From Populus alba (Eukaryota; Streptophyta; Magnoliopsida; Malpighiales; Salicaceae), in assembly GCF_005239225.2 (NCBI RefSeq), contig NC_133296.1, positions 4,030,001 to 4,094,000 on the forward strand: 64,000 bases of DNA. Reading direction: 5' to 3'. Both the position numbers and the translations under genes were made by a program. Position 1 is the first letter of the stretch. Each line of letters opens with the position of its first letter. The notes under the pieces are model-generated. The model was not told the origin of the DNA. It saw only the letters and a program-made list of their open reading frames with translations, and ran no database searches. Shown in pieces: positions 1-12,700 of the stretch.

Positions 1-860
1 TAATAATAATAAATGAATTAAATTAAAAAAAAGAAAAGATGGTCATGATGACTTACATATAAAAAGTGCTTGTAAAGAGAGAGAAAAAATTATGAAGCTC
101 AGTTTGAAAACAGTATAATGTTGAATAATGAAATTAAATAAACAAAAATAAACAAAAAAAAATCGATTCAAGTCAATCTGAGTTAGTATATCAAGCCTAC
201 AACATGGATCGTGAGGCTGGAATAACCATGTAGAAAGCAAATAAATTTTTTTTTATAATGTTTGATTCTTAACAATTCAAATAAAAATGATGAAGTAAAA
301 AAATCAATTAACAAAAATGATTAAAAAAAAATAGATTCGTTAAACCTTGTGAGCTAGATAATGTAAATGGGATAACTTGATATAAAACAAAATATGAAAA
401 ATTATAAAGCTCAAATCTCAAACCAACTAAATGTTGAATAACAAAACCTAAAAAAATATTCAATCTAAAAAAATGACCCAAGAAAAGACACGTGTCAACC
501 TCAGTTAACCTGTCAAAAAGCATTACCTAGATCTTAAAATCAAGATAACTTAATAAAAAAAATAAAAAAAAATAATGAAGCTGAATTTCTAACAAATACA
601 ATGTTAAAGAATGAAATTAAAAAAAAATAAACGTAAAAATATATCTAAGGAAAAAAATTATGTCAACCCAAGTTGACATTTCAAACTCGCAACACTTCAA
701 ACTCACGACATAGGTTATGGGACCAAGATCACCCCATAAAAAAACTATCAAGCCCAATTCTTAACCAACCAAATGTCAAATAATAATAAAAAATATAACA
801 ATAAAAAGAATGAGAATCGAATTTAACTTAAAAATAAAATAACTAGACACCCTTCAGGTT
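1..860 (+). repeat. Dispersed repeat family B, several decayed units
   Basis: A/T-rich DNA in which a loosely conserved unit recurs. Each unit has a phrase about a gttaac/gttgac core ('caagttgacatttcaaactc'), then 'gttatgggaccaagatcacc' and 'ccaaccaaatgtcaaataat', followed by 'aatgaaattaaaaaaaa'. Units recur roughly every 160-200 bases. The same phrases return near 3040-3330 and, reversed, near 25890-26305 and 27420-27835. No coding sequence is visible. I cannot assign it to a named transposon class. Confidence 0.55.
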
Positions 861-1534
861 TGGCTAGACTAGTGCGAATCTTAAGAGGGGGAGAAGAAGA
901 AGAAAAATGTCTTCATATTCTTATTGTCACTCCTCCATTGATATATTTCACCTCACTTGAAATGTTGTCGTTACGTCGCTCTCAACATCAATAAGGAAGT
1001 CAATGTTCCACCATTAGGGGAAGCTGCATGAAGCGTTAGAAACCGATATCTTCCTCCACATGCTAGCACATGTGATACACAAGCTAGTCAAGTTGCCCTG
1101 TCCATTGACATTAGCACACCATATTTGTTTTAATTTAAATTTTGATCCTTTAAGCTTAATTGTTTTACATCAATAAAAATTTATTTTATTTTTCCAAATC
1201 AAACATCAACCAAGCACTAAAACTTTTCATTGATATTGCAAGATATTTATGTGTAGTCAACCAAAATAAATTATTAACTCAAATCCTAAATAAAGATAAT
1301 GTGAAAGGATTGAATTAAAAAAAGAAAAAGATATTAAGTGATAGAAAAAGACATGAACTCTTACCCTGCCCGTGTAAATTAACCCTTGATATTAGCCAAA
1401 AAGGAATTGAACATTTGTTTAACCTTCAAATTCTATATGCTTGAAGCTTTAATTTTTTGTAAATCAATAAAATTAAATTTTATTTTATCAAAAAAAGCAT
1501 TAATTAAGTGATGAAACATTTCCTCAATATCATT

Positions 1535-1655
1535 TGATGCACTGATATTAAAAATAAAATTTTAAAAAATAAAACAAATATATTATTTTAATGCGTTTTC
1601 AAGCCAAAAACACTTTAAAAAACAATTACTATTATAATATCAAACGAGTTCTTAA
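1535..1655 (+). repeat. Dispersed short repeat family A, copy
   Basis: Carries the family signature: 'gcactgatattaaaaataa', an A/T run, 'tattattttaatgcgttttc', 'aaaaacactttaaaaaacaa', and an end rich in 'tatcaaacgag'. The same ordered signature appears many times in the window. Confidence 0.6.
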
Positions 1656-2655
1656 AGTCTATGGAGAAGTACATGGAACCAAAGAGTTTTTTTTTTAATC
1701 AGCAAAGCCACGTGGAATATACATTTATAGACACAAAAAAATTTAACTAATTTACTAATAAGTAATTTATGTTATTAAAATATTAATATCTTTATTAAAA
1801 ACCGAGAAGTTTTATAGTGTTTATAGAGTAATTAGTTACATCTTATTAATTATTTTATAAAATTTACTTTAAAAAAATAGATAAACATAAATAGAAAAGA
1901 GAAATCCTACATAAGAATATTTTTATTACTTTAACAAAAGGAGCTCCTACAGAACACATCGCAATTTCTAAAGGAACCAAAATCCTTCGTAACAAAAGAA
2001 CAAGCAATATAGTTGTTTCCACTGCAAAAAAAAAAAAAAGAAAGAAAGAAAGATGTAGCTTGTTATTGATCATTGGAATTATTTTTTGTTAATTTCTTGT
2101 TTAATGGAGCAACAATTTTAAGAGATCGTGAAACTTCTTGTTTGGGCAACATGACTACGTGAGTGTACAACGAAAAATTCAACTAGGGTTTTTTAAACTA
2201 TAATCTTATAACCCTAAACCGTAGAAAAAATCTATTTAAAATTTAATAAATAACTCATAAAACTTTGATATAAAAATAAATTAAAAGCTATAAACTAACT
2301 AGGAAATGAATATGAAAATAACTATAAATAAAATATTAACAATAAATTCCAAACCTAATTTGGATATGTTACTGGCCTCAGATGATACAAACTAGTTAAT
2401 TCAGTAAAATATTTTGTTAAAATGTTAGCTCCATATAAAAATTGAGTTGCTGAATTTGTCAAAAAGCTTGCCTGTCATGTCCAACTTTTTCCCTGGCTAG
2501 GACTTATCAATACACATCTCACTTCAAAACATCTTTCCTGTTAATATATATATATCAATTTTAGCTAGGAATTATACCAAATTCCAGGTGTTTAAATTAA
2601 ATAATATTTTTGTTTTCATATTTTAAAATTTAAACCATTAAACTTTTTTAATTTT

Positions 2656-2699
2656 TTTACCACGTATCACGGAAGACGATTGCAGTGATACGTGGTAAA
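2656..2699. repeat. Perfect 15-bp inverted repeat (hairpin)
   Basis: The left arm 'tttaccacgtatcac' (2656-2670) is the exact reverse complement of the right arm 'gtgatacgtggtaaa' (2685-2699), with a 14-base loop. It could be the core of a small decayed foldback element. No gene is adjacent. Confidence 0.75.
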
Positions 2700-2999
2700 T
2701 AGTAAATCAAATATTAACAGATAGCGAATATAAATAGAGTTGCCAGTGCTTAGCCGCGGGGCAGGCTATTTTGTTTTGCTTAAAAATTATAATTGGCTGC
2801 TACAAATATATACATATATATAGGATTCAGGTTAAATTGGGTCAAATAAATCGATTTTATTTTAATTAAATAAAAAAAACAAAATGATAATAAATGAATC
2901 AAGTTTTTTTAAAAACAGTGATTAAGAAAACATTAGAAAGAAAACATTTTTTTTCAAATAAGAGCAAGCAATGTATCTCAATTCATATCTCATTAGATA

Positions 3000-3667
3000 T
3001 TGAAGAGCATAATATAGTAAAAAAGACATAAAAAAAATATTGGTCAACTCGAGTCAACATAAATAACTTTGGTAGTCAGGGCTGACCAACCTAATATATC
3101 TCACCAAACCTGCGGTCTAGATCATGAGATTTAAATAACCCAGTAAAAAAATAACAAGAATTATAAAATATATATTTTTTTAAAAAAAAACGTGTTAGAT
3201 TTTCAAACTTGTGACTCAAGTTATTAGACCTGTAATATCCTATCTAGAAAAATCATAAAGTTCAATTCTCAATCAATCAAATACTTAATAATAAAATTGA
3301 AAAAAAAAGAATTTCAATTAAACAAAATAATTAAAAATAGCAATTAAAAGAATAAGAGTCAAAACAAATTTTAAATTTGATTGTAGGGTGAAATTAAAAA
3401 GAAAAATTAATTTAGCAAAATAACATAATATATCAAAAGAATGAGGATCAAAATTAATTAAAAAAAATAATTGAAGTGTAAAATCAAAAAGAATAATAAC
3501 TTTTATAAAATGGTTGATAAAAAATTAAAAATCAAAATAATAAAAACCAAATTAGAAAACATTACTATTAATTTGCATTGAAGAATGGAATTAAAAACCA
3601 ATAAAAGTTTTATAAAAGAGCTAAGAAAAAAATATTAGAAATCAAAAGATTAAAGATTGAATTGGAA

Positions 3668-3698
<31 letters not shown>

Positions 3699-3890
3699 GA
3701 AAATTGGAAGGGAATGATAAAATTAAAAATAAATCATTTTTTTTATAAAATGGTCAAAAAAAAATTATAAATAAAAAAAATAAAGATTAAAGTTGAAAAA
3801 CCAACAATTATGAGGGTTAAGTTGTAATTTTTAAAGAAAAAGAAAGATAAAAAAAAAAAAAAGGTTCACCACGACAAACCATACTACTAA
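3000..3890 (+). repeat. Dispersed repeat family B, decayed units with (TA)n
   Basis: It repeats the phrases of the 1-860 region ('gactgaccaacctaatatat'-like start, 'gatcatgagatttaaataac', 'caatcaatcaaatacttaat', 'aaattgaaaaaaaa'), then decays into units of 'aaaatcaaaa/aattaaaaat'. A (TA)n tract lies at about 3676-3698. No coding potential. Confidence 0.5.
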
Positions 3891-4008
3891 AGCTGACATG
3901 CCTAGCTGCACAAGCAAAAGGCATTGTTGTGCTTCTAGTTACACGTTAGGAAGGTATTTTTTTATGTTGAAAGACGTTATATGTGTTGGGAAGCGTGTTT
4001 GGCGCTCA

Positions 4009-4029
4009 ATACACACACACACACACACA
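4009..4029. repeat. (AC)n microsatellite
   Basis: Uninterrupted AC dinucleotides. Confidence 0.9.
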
Positions 4030-4436
4030 TAGAGTTAAATACCACACTTCTTCTAAGTTGACTTCGTAATAATGAAAACATTATTATGAAAATTCAAAAC
4101 AAATCCTTAACTCTGTTTTTAATTTTTTTTTTTTTTTGCTTTTAAGAACATTTTAGTTAGTTCAATGTTCCTTTTAGTTTCTAATTTTTTTTTTTATGAA
4201 TGGTCAAATATTAAATTGCTCCTCTGTTTACTTTATAATAACAAAAAAAATAATATTATGAAAATACAACAATATCCCTTAATGCCAGTTCATTTTTTTA
4301 TTTTTAATGGTATTTTTGGTTGTTTCAATGTGAATTTATAATTGAAAAAGATTTATTTGTTCCTAATCAATTTAATAATGACCAATGGACCTATAAAAAT
4401 ACTTAAATGCCCTTGAAGCTAATGTTGATTTTTTTT

Positions 4437-4625
4437 CTAAAGTGTGTTTGTTTTTACGTCAAAAAATGCTTTTAAAAAATTTTGAATTTTTTTCTTTGAT
4501 TTTCTTTAATTTTTTTATGTGCTAATATTAAAAATAAATTTTTAAAAAATATATATTATTTTACGAATTTAAAAAAAAATTATTTTGAAAAGCAAACAAT
4601 GCTACAATCTCAAATAATACCTTAA
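4437..4625 (+). repeat. Dispersed short repeat family A, copy
   Basis: Full-length-looking copy. It starts near 'gtgtgtttgtttttacgtc', passes through 'tatgtgctaatattaaaaat', and ends with 'ttttgaaaagcaaacaatgc' and 'caaataatacc'. The two ends are roughly complementary (gtgtttg...caaat). Confidence 0.6.
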
Positions 4626-5144
4626 TAAAAAAACAAAAACACTATTACACTATTCAAGCAAATAAATTTTCTAATTTTAGAGCTACAATGTTTTTCTAAT
4701 GGGTTACAAACTCTTTTAATATTCTTTAATCATTTACACTGTTCTTTAAATAAACATTGTTTTTAAAAAAATAAAAAAATCACAAAGCCTCATCCTAGTT
4801 TTAACATCTTTAAGTAAATCTCAATTAAGTTTTCAAAAAATTTCTCACTAACAAGTTCTTAAAGTTGTAAGAAATCTCAATTGAATCTTATTGTTCAAAA
4901 TCATCTTAGATTTATATTTTTTTAAAAAACCCAATCCCTTAAAAAGAGTTTGACTTTACAGCATAAAGAATACACACTTTAGATGAAATCCACCAATGGA
5001 TGTGGAGAAATAGAATCAATTAAGAATTTTGAACCATCACAAACCTACTTCATGAAAAAGTTACAAGTTGATATTGAATATAAATACCACTAGCTCAATA
5101 ACTCACCCTCATTGTTTCCATGTTCATCTGTATATATCTATATT

Positions 5145-5680
5145 GAAAAAAAAGAGTTACAAGAAAAGGAAAGAATCTCATTTTAATCTTTAGACCATGG
5201 AGTGAATTAATTAAGTTGTTTTCTCTAAAATCATTTGAAATTTTGAATAAATAAAATTCAAACTTTATTATATGTCAAAGAATCAATTCAACTCAAAAAT
5301 TTAAGTTGTTAGATTAGATTTCAGGATATAATTTATATTATTATACAATACATTTTCTAAGTGAAAGTCTTTTGGGTTTAAAACTTGCACATATTCATAT
5401 TACCTTATGCTTAATTTTTATCAAATAAATTGAAACGGTGAGATTCAAATTACCATGTTAAATAATCAATTCAACCCAAAAGTTTAAGTTGTTAAGTGAT
5501 ATCCCAAAATATAATTTATATTATTTTACAATATTATATATGTATTTATTGAAAAAAAGAATTACAAGAAAAGGAAAGAATCTCAATTTAATAATTAGAT
5601 CATGGAGTGAATATTAATTAAGTTCGTTGTCTCCAAAATCATTTGAATTTTTAAATAAATAAAAGTCAAACTATATTAAG
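5145..5680 (+). repeat. Nested direct duplications, probable dispersed repeat
   Basis: Two direct duplications interleave. A ~140-base block with 'tacaagaaaaggaaagaatc' and 'catggagtgaat' occurs at about 5158-5280 and again at 5550-5680. A second block, with 'caattcaac(t/c)caaaa', 'tttaagttgtta' and 'ataatttatattatt', occurs at about 5280-5340 and 5465-5530. The stretch 5360-5540 (cttttgggtttaaaacttgc, 'cttaatttttatcaaataaa', 'accatgttaa') resembles a repeat I recall as common in dicot genomes. This is recognition by eye only. Confidence 0.5.
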
Positions 5681-5905
5681 ACTATTTTTATTTGCTAAAG
5701 CAGTGCTCACCATGCAAGATCTATGATGGATATATGGATAGATGAACTCAATTAGAAATATTGGAACCTCCAAGAATCTAATTGACAAAATATTATTTAG
5801 TTTGAGGACTAAATCGAGTAATTTCTAACTACCTAAACCTTTTTTTGTTTAGAAAATTACCTAAAATTGAAGAAATAAATCAGCCAAGCAGCACGAGTTT
5901 TCGAT

Positions 5906-5928
5906 CACGTGACAAAACTGACACGTGT
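5906..5928. promoter_or_regulatory. Pair of G-box (CACGTG) motifs
   Basis: CACGTG at 5906-5911 and again inside ACACGTGT at 5921-5928, about 315 bases upstream of the PP2A B'' start codon. A TATA-like 'tttaaata' follows at about 5952. Such ACGT-core boxes bind bZIP and bHLH factors in plants. Their use here is inferred from position. Confidence 0.5.
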
Positions 5929-6239
5929 CGTTATTCCTTAATGGCAGCCAGTTTAAATACAAAGTATTATATTTTTTAAAAAATAATCAGCAACTCTCTT
6001 TCTCTCCTTTGCCCCCCAAAAAATCTCTCGCGCTGCAAAATTTTCAGCCCTTTGAATCGCATCCATTCTATTCACTCGAAAAAACAAGAAGAAAATCTCG
6101 TGTTTTTGTAAAGATCTAGGGTTGCTTAGTAAATTGGCCGAATCGAAGATTGATAAATTGGATTAGTAATTGAAGGTTGGTTAATAATGATTAGAATCTA
6201 GGGTTAGTCGATCTATGTTTTGGTTTGATTTTAGTAATT

Positions 6240-9200
6240 ATGGAAACGAAGACGAGCGATGTTGCGATGTTAGATGCGGAGTTGCTTCAGCTACAAGAGT
6301 TTTCTGCTTTAGATTTCATATCTTACCCTGGCTTTGCCCAAAAACTCTTCGATCAGTGGCTCTCCCTTCCTGATGCCAATAAGCTGGTGCGTTTTCAAAT
6401 TTATTTGCTGTTTCGTGTTCATTTCGATTTTTTTTTTGTGATTGCTAGCTGATTATTGATTTTAATGTTGAAATCAACTGGAGATGGAAATAGAGATTGA
6501 CTTGATTTGGTATTTAATGAGTTCTGTGGGACGAGGTTCCAATTTGGGCTTCAATAGGAAGGTAGTGTTGTTGCTGTTGTTTGGAAATATTCTGCCCATC
6601 TTTACGTTAAAGATGTCTTTCCTCGTGAGTGAGTGCTGGATGTTGATAAGAATTTTGAAATGCATCACATGTTCCGTATCAAGCTTTCCGTTTGATTTTT
6701 CTGACTGCCAAGGAATTTTGAGATGTGAAACTACAATTAACTAGTAATGTTGGCGAAGTCACAGTTTTCCGAGGAAGAAATTACTTCTCTTCCTATCAAC
6801 AACTGTGGTATTAACTCTCAAATTAGTTGAGCCATTGAGGTGAAATCTGGAGAGCATTTAGCTTCATTTATTTGTATTGAAATATAATTTTTTGATCCGG
6901 TACTCTCCTTACTTATTCCAACTGTTTCAACTAGTCGCTCTTTCTAACTGGAGCATCCATGTGTTCTTTAAACTCATTTGGTGCCACCTCCAGGGTCGGA
7001 GCTGGAATATAGTAAGTTCGAGGGGGAGAGAGGAGAGCTGGAATACATCTAGCTCCATGCTTAGCCCCTTCCATGTTTACTATCCTTTCCTTTGTTGTGA
7101 TTTAACACATCATCTTAAAATCTCAATGTCAATGTCCACTTTTTATGAACTTGCAACTTCATCACTGTGTAACACTCCTTTACAGTAGAACATCGCATAC
7201 TCAACCGTGGTTCTATAAAATTTACTCTTTAATCTAGAAGGGACTATATGAATGCATGATCGTCGCACTTTCCCATTTAAACAGCTTGTATTAGTGATCC
7301 CCAGCATCTATGAGCATTTACAGACTTAGTTGATGATTTCCTTTTGTGTTGCAAAAGAAACTTTGGTTTTTGATAACCAAATAACTTTTCAAATTTTAGA
7401 AGTTTTTAATGAACATGCTAATGCTTCAAAGTACTGCGGTGCTAGGTCGAATGATGCATAAAGTTCTGGTGCATATTCATAAATACCTCAATGCTGATAC
7501 AATTGCATACCTGTGTTATTATGCTCATATGAATGTTTGTATGTCTTATGTTGATATGTCTTTAAAGAGGATTTTTATTTTTCTCTCTAAGTTTGAGAAA
7601 AGCAGCTCAACAACAATGCTGGATACCTATATGGGTTTTGGCATCAGGACAAAAGTCTAATAGAAAAGTGAAAGACAAGTCTAATAAAAGTAAGAGTTTG
7701 ATATGTAAATTTGAAAGGGGAAATAATTCAGTTTCTTTTCGATTTCTTTTTAATCCCCCTCCTCTTCTAGTTCAAGTTTAGGTTGGGAGACGTAGTTCAT
7801 TATTCACAACACATTTTATTGCAAGTATTGTTTTTTATTCACTGTTGCCTGTTGTGGATGACAATGTCATCATAACATCTTGTGTACTTTCTGTTGTTGA
7901 AGGAAACACAATTAATGAGTTATTTTACAAAGACTTGTTCTTTTATTTGGTTATAGAAGAAAAGTTATAAAATTCTTGCCCTCGTTTATTTTTTTTTTGT
8001 GGATCAGTTCTTTTTGCAAGTTACTATAGATGATGTTTCTTCAAATAAAAGAGTTTATAAAATATGATTGCTTATTCTTTTTTCTCCCCTCTTATTTGTC
8101 TAGGTGGCATCCCTGGTTAATGATGCCAAGACAGGTGCTCCCTTGAATATCTCTGGAAATACATCTAATGCACATGCTGCCACTGGCAGTTCCTTACCGT
8201 CCATGTTTCCTGCGGGGAGTACACCACCTCTTTCCCCCCGAAGTTCAACCGGTTCTCCTCGCGTGACAAAACAAAGGGTTGGCCCATCAAATTTAGGTTC
8301 TCCTCTAAAAGTAGTCAGTGAGCCAATAAAGGAGTTGATACCACAGGTTTGATGAACCCCAAGCATTTTTTTTTTTAAAGATTAATTTTCTGTTGCGTTG
8401 GCCCAATATGGAATAGTATCTAGACGGAAGAATTCCTCATTCATGCTGAAAAGAGATAATGAATCATGGAATGAAACTGAAGCATAGTTGAATCAACAAA
8501 GTTCTCCAGTCCACTATTTTTTACTTCTACCATTTTCTTCATGTTTTGTCTACCGAGATTTTGTTGGGTGACATTGATGATGTGTTTTAATATGTATACT
8601 TATGATGCTGTAGTTTTATTTTCAAAATGGTCGTCCAGTGCCAAATGAGCTAAAAGAACAATGCTTGATTCGGATCGATCACTTCTTCTATGGCCATTCA
8701 GATGGACTGCAGATACATGGTGAGATCAATAATAAAACATCTACATCTGCAATATTTCATGAACTAATCATTTTGTTGTTTCTTTTGTATCTTTAGAGTT
8801 CAAATCAATCACTAAGGAAGTATGCAAGCTGCCGTCATTCTTTTCAACAACTCTATTTAGAAGGATTGATGTTAATAGCACCAATTTTGTGACAAGGTAT
8901 GTGCCTTTTGTCTTAGAGAGAGTGAGAGAAAGTGGTTTCAGGGATAATTTGTATTTTAACCAGAGTTTATTGAACCTATGAAAATGATAATCATGTTTCA
9001 CATTGTAAATACTTTACAGTCCTAACCTGATTGAGTTGTCATTATACTGGCATTTCTCTTCGATACCTGATGATTCCTACTGTGTTGGAAATGTTTCTCT
9101 CGTGATCTCCTTCTGTAACTTTTGTCATTGACTTTGGAACAATAATTTTAAGACTTAAAAGACGGTTGATTTGTCATGGAAGTTTGGACAAATAGATTGA

Positions 9201-9698
9201 TGGGGACAAAAGTTTTCATTTTGAGTGGTGTTTGAGAGTTTATGGTAGAAACATGGAGAAAGACTTTTTTGTCTCTATCATACTTCCCTATCTTTAGGAT
9301 CAGAGGCTGGTATAGAAAACAAGATCCCTACTTCTCCAACCATTGTCTTTTCTAGTTTGATAGTAGCCCTAGAATTAAATTCCTTGATTTTGGCATATTA
9401 TGGCCAAGCTCTCATTTCCCTCTTGTCCCCATGATTTATCAAGTCACTATGCAAGAACTGGTTATTGTTTTACCAGTAGGAATTCTGTAGTACATTGTCT
9501 ATTGCTCCTCCCTTCAAAATCCTCCATCCCCCTTCCATTGTATTGATGAACCAATTTAACATGTTATATGCTGGTCAACAAGGATTGCCATACAGTTTTT
9601 AGACTGCCAATTGGACTGATAGCTAATAATTTGTTATTAGGATTTTTAGTATGTGAATTTCTGTAGCTTTTTTATTCACATAAAATTCATCTTGCAGT

Positions 9699-9770
<72 letters not shown>

Positions 9771-12700
9771 GTGCATTTGTCCTTGACTTTTAGAAACTGG
9801 ACATTTTAAGGTAGATTGATCTTTATAAAACGAATATCATATTTAAATTGCAGTTCCAGTTGAAGTCATGACCGTGAATTTTTCAAGTCTTTCAGTTATT
9901 TGTCTTGGTAAACAGTTGAAATATTTGATCAAAAGGGGCTTTTTTTTTTAATATTTGGTTAATGCAATTTCTTAAAGTTTAATATTTACCTCAACTCATG
10001 ATGCCTTTTATTACATTAGTGGTTCAGGATAGGTGCACCATGTTTTTTGCTGTTTGTGGCATATGATGGATTTTGCCAAGTAGGGTGGATTTGTTCTTGA
10101 TGCATTTTGTGGATTTAAGGATGGGGAAGGATTTTAAGATTTTGAGGAGAGGTGCTATCTTTTATGGTGTTTGGGGATGGAGTAGAGTTCTGGGAGATGT
10201 GAAACATGCCTTTTGTTATTGTGGCAAACAATGGATTTTGCCAAGTAGGGTGGACTTCTTCATGGTGTATTTTGTGGATTTTGGGAGGAGGGATTATAAG
10301 ATTTTGAGGACAGTTGCTGGTTTTATGGTGTTTGGAATAGAGTGCGAGAATTCAAGGTTTGTTTCTCTCCAGGCAAATGTCCTGGGATGTGATGATCTTT
10401 TTGGATTCTTTGTGGTATACACTTGAGGGGGCTCTTTAGAGTGTTCTTTGACAGATATCCAAATTGTTTCATAGAACTTTCAAAAAGCAATTCCTTTTCC
10501 TTTCTTTGTATAGGCGTGATGCTGGACATGTCCGGGGGACATTTTTAGTTGGTTATGCTTAGGGTTAGGGCTTAGATTATGGTGTTTAAGCGCATTAGAA
10601 ACAGAACAACAGATCTGGAAACTTAGACCTAGGGTTTAAGGAATCACTCAATGAAAGCATCATACTCAATTTAATAAGTAAAAAAGCTTCTTTTTTCATA
10701 ATAAATTCATCATACTCCAATTGAAAGACAACAAGCATATATGTATATATGCATTTAGGCTTAAATTATTAGTAATCCCAACGGGGCTTGGATTCCCATG
10801 TAGGAAAATATAAGGATTCCTATATAAGAAACATAAAAAGTCTTTACTTATTTAAGGACTATATATAGCATCTGAATCAGAAAATAAAATAAGTAGTCTC
10901 TGCTATTGACATTCCAGCAATTCTGTAAAATTACAGAATTTCCCCTGACCAACTAAACATGGTGCAGCCTCTGCTGGAACTGAAAACAGCATGGAAAACC
11001 TATATCAATCCCTACAACGAATAATCTTTTCCTTTATCCCACCAAATTAAGGCTTCATTTGAATATTTCCTTTTGTCCCTTGCTTAAATATTCACCAAAA
11101 GTCAAATTTAAACCCTTAGGCCACAACAAGGCCTTTATGGATATGAAAATAGCACACACCCTTTACCTTGACAGAAGGGATATTTCATGTTGTGTTGTAG
11201 CTTTTTTTTTTATATATAAAAAAACTATGCAACATTTAAGGAATAAATCAACATTTCAGGTTTTATTGTGTAATTCTAGGGTGCATAGTGTTTCATTTTA
11301 GGAGTTGCTGCCTCCCAAAACAGTGTTTGCATTATCGTGTCACTTAACTTCTTCATAATCTATGTGCAGGGATGCTTTTCTCAATTATTGGATAAATGGC
11401 AACATGTTGACATTGGGTATAGCTACCCAAATATTCACAATTTTAAAGCAACCAGATCTCAAATACCTCACCCAGGTAGAGGTGTTTGTGTGTGTTAGGA
11501 TAATCATTTCTGGATCTTGTTATCATTGGATTGCTGCTGTTTCAGGGGTGATTCATTATTGTGATTATTGTTTCACTTCATGTTTAAAATGATTTTTGAT
11601 TGATAACAGGAAAACTTTAAACCTGTGCTTCGAGAATTACTGGCAACTCATCCTGGATTGGAGTTTTTACAGAGCACACCTGAGTTTCAGGAAAGATATG
11701 GTATGTTAAAGCCTATGATCTACTTTCAATTGTTTCCAATTCAAAGCAATTACTCATATTTCTGATTTCTTTACCTTGTGAGAAGCTTTGGCCACTATAA
11801 TGCGTACTTGAATATTGCAAAACTTAGCACTTGTTATTGATGGTATTGAAATGTTCTGCATTATCATTGAATATTTCTAAACATAACTGATTCTGATTGG
11901 AAGTACTTAAAATTTTGTTATCCCTAAAATGAATGAGGTGCTGTTTTCTGGTTAACAAGCAATAGCAAAGCATCTAAACTTGAACTTGGCGGTATTTTAA
12001 AGAGATTCTATTTATGGTGTGTGATTGTCCCTTGGAAATGGAGCATTTTTGGATTTATTTTACCAAATGGATCTATCACCAAGCTGCTGGCATGGACCTA
12101 GTGCTAAGTTTTTCAAAAGCTACCCTTCCTAGTTTCAAGAATGCTGCTTTTTTTTGTTTCCCTGGAGCAAGGTGTTTACATAATTGCCAATTTATAGAAG
12201 GTTCATTTGAATGATGAGCTGCAATAAAATTTAATTATGAACTAAATGGCACAGCTCAATATTTATTGGCTCTAAAGCACCTGAAATGTAGTGACATGTA
12301 TTTTCTAACTCTTGTTGCAAAAAGGAAAAACATGTTTGAAAGTAAATCACCAGTAAATTTGCTGTATGATGCATGTGCTTTTTAGTGGTGAAATTATCTG
12401 GTGTTGGATTAGCTACTATGATGTACTTAGTCATGGAGATCTCTGCCTAGCTCATTAAGGATTTGGGTATAACCCATTGCACATTATTGGAATACACAGG
12501 GATTAAAAGCTATGTTATAGGAGTAAGATATGAAGTTCTGTTCCTTATTTTTCTTATATACTTCCAACTGGTTTCTGTGTTTAGAACATGACCTTGGGAA
12601 TAAAGGAATGGCAAAGAAACTCTTGCTTTGTTCCTTATTTCAGTTGTTGTGATGTGTAAACTCTGCCAGATGTTTTTTTTAGTTGATTGGCTTGGTGTTC

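Larger units (their letters stand above)
861..2990. other. Intergenic, no gene seen
   Basis: A/T-rich stretch without a supportable gene. It contains one copy of dispersed repeat family A (about 1535-1655) and a perfect inverted repeat at 2656-2699. Short open frames here are low-complexity and lack homologous features. Confidence 0.6.

Noticed and set aside
6225..6239. Earlier start for the PP2A B'' subunit
   Set aside because: The frame begins with TTG; ATG at 6240 is the first methionine and fits the family.
10073..10426. 117-codon ORF in intron 4
   Set aside because: Produced by a tandem duplication; exons on both sides join in phase without it.
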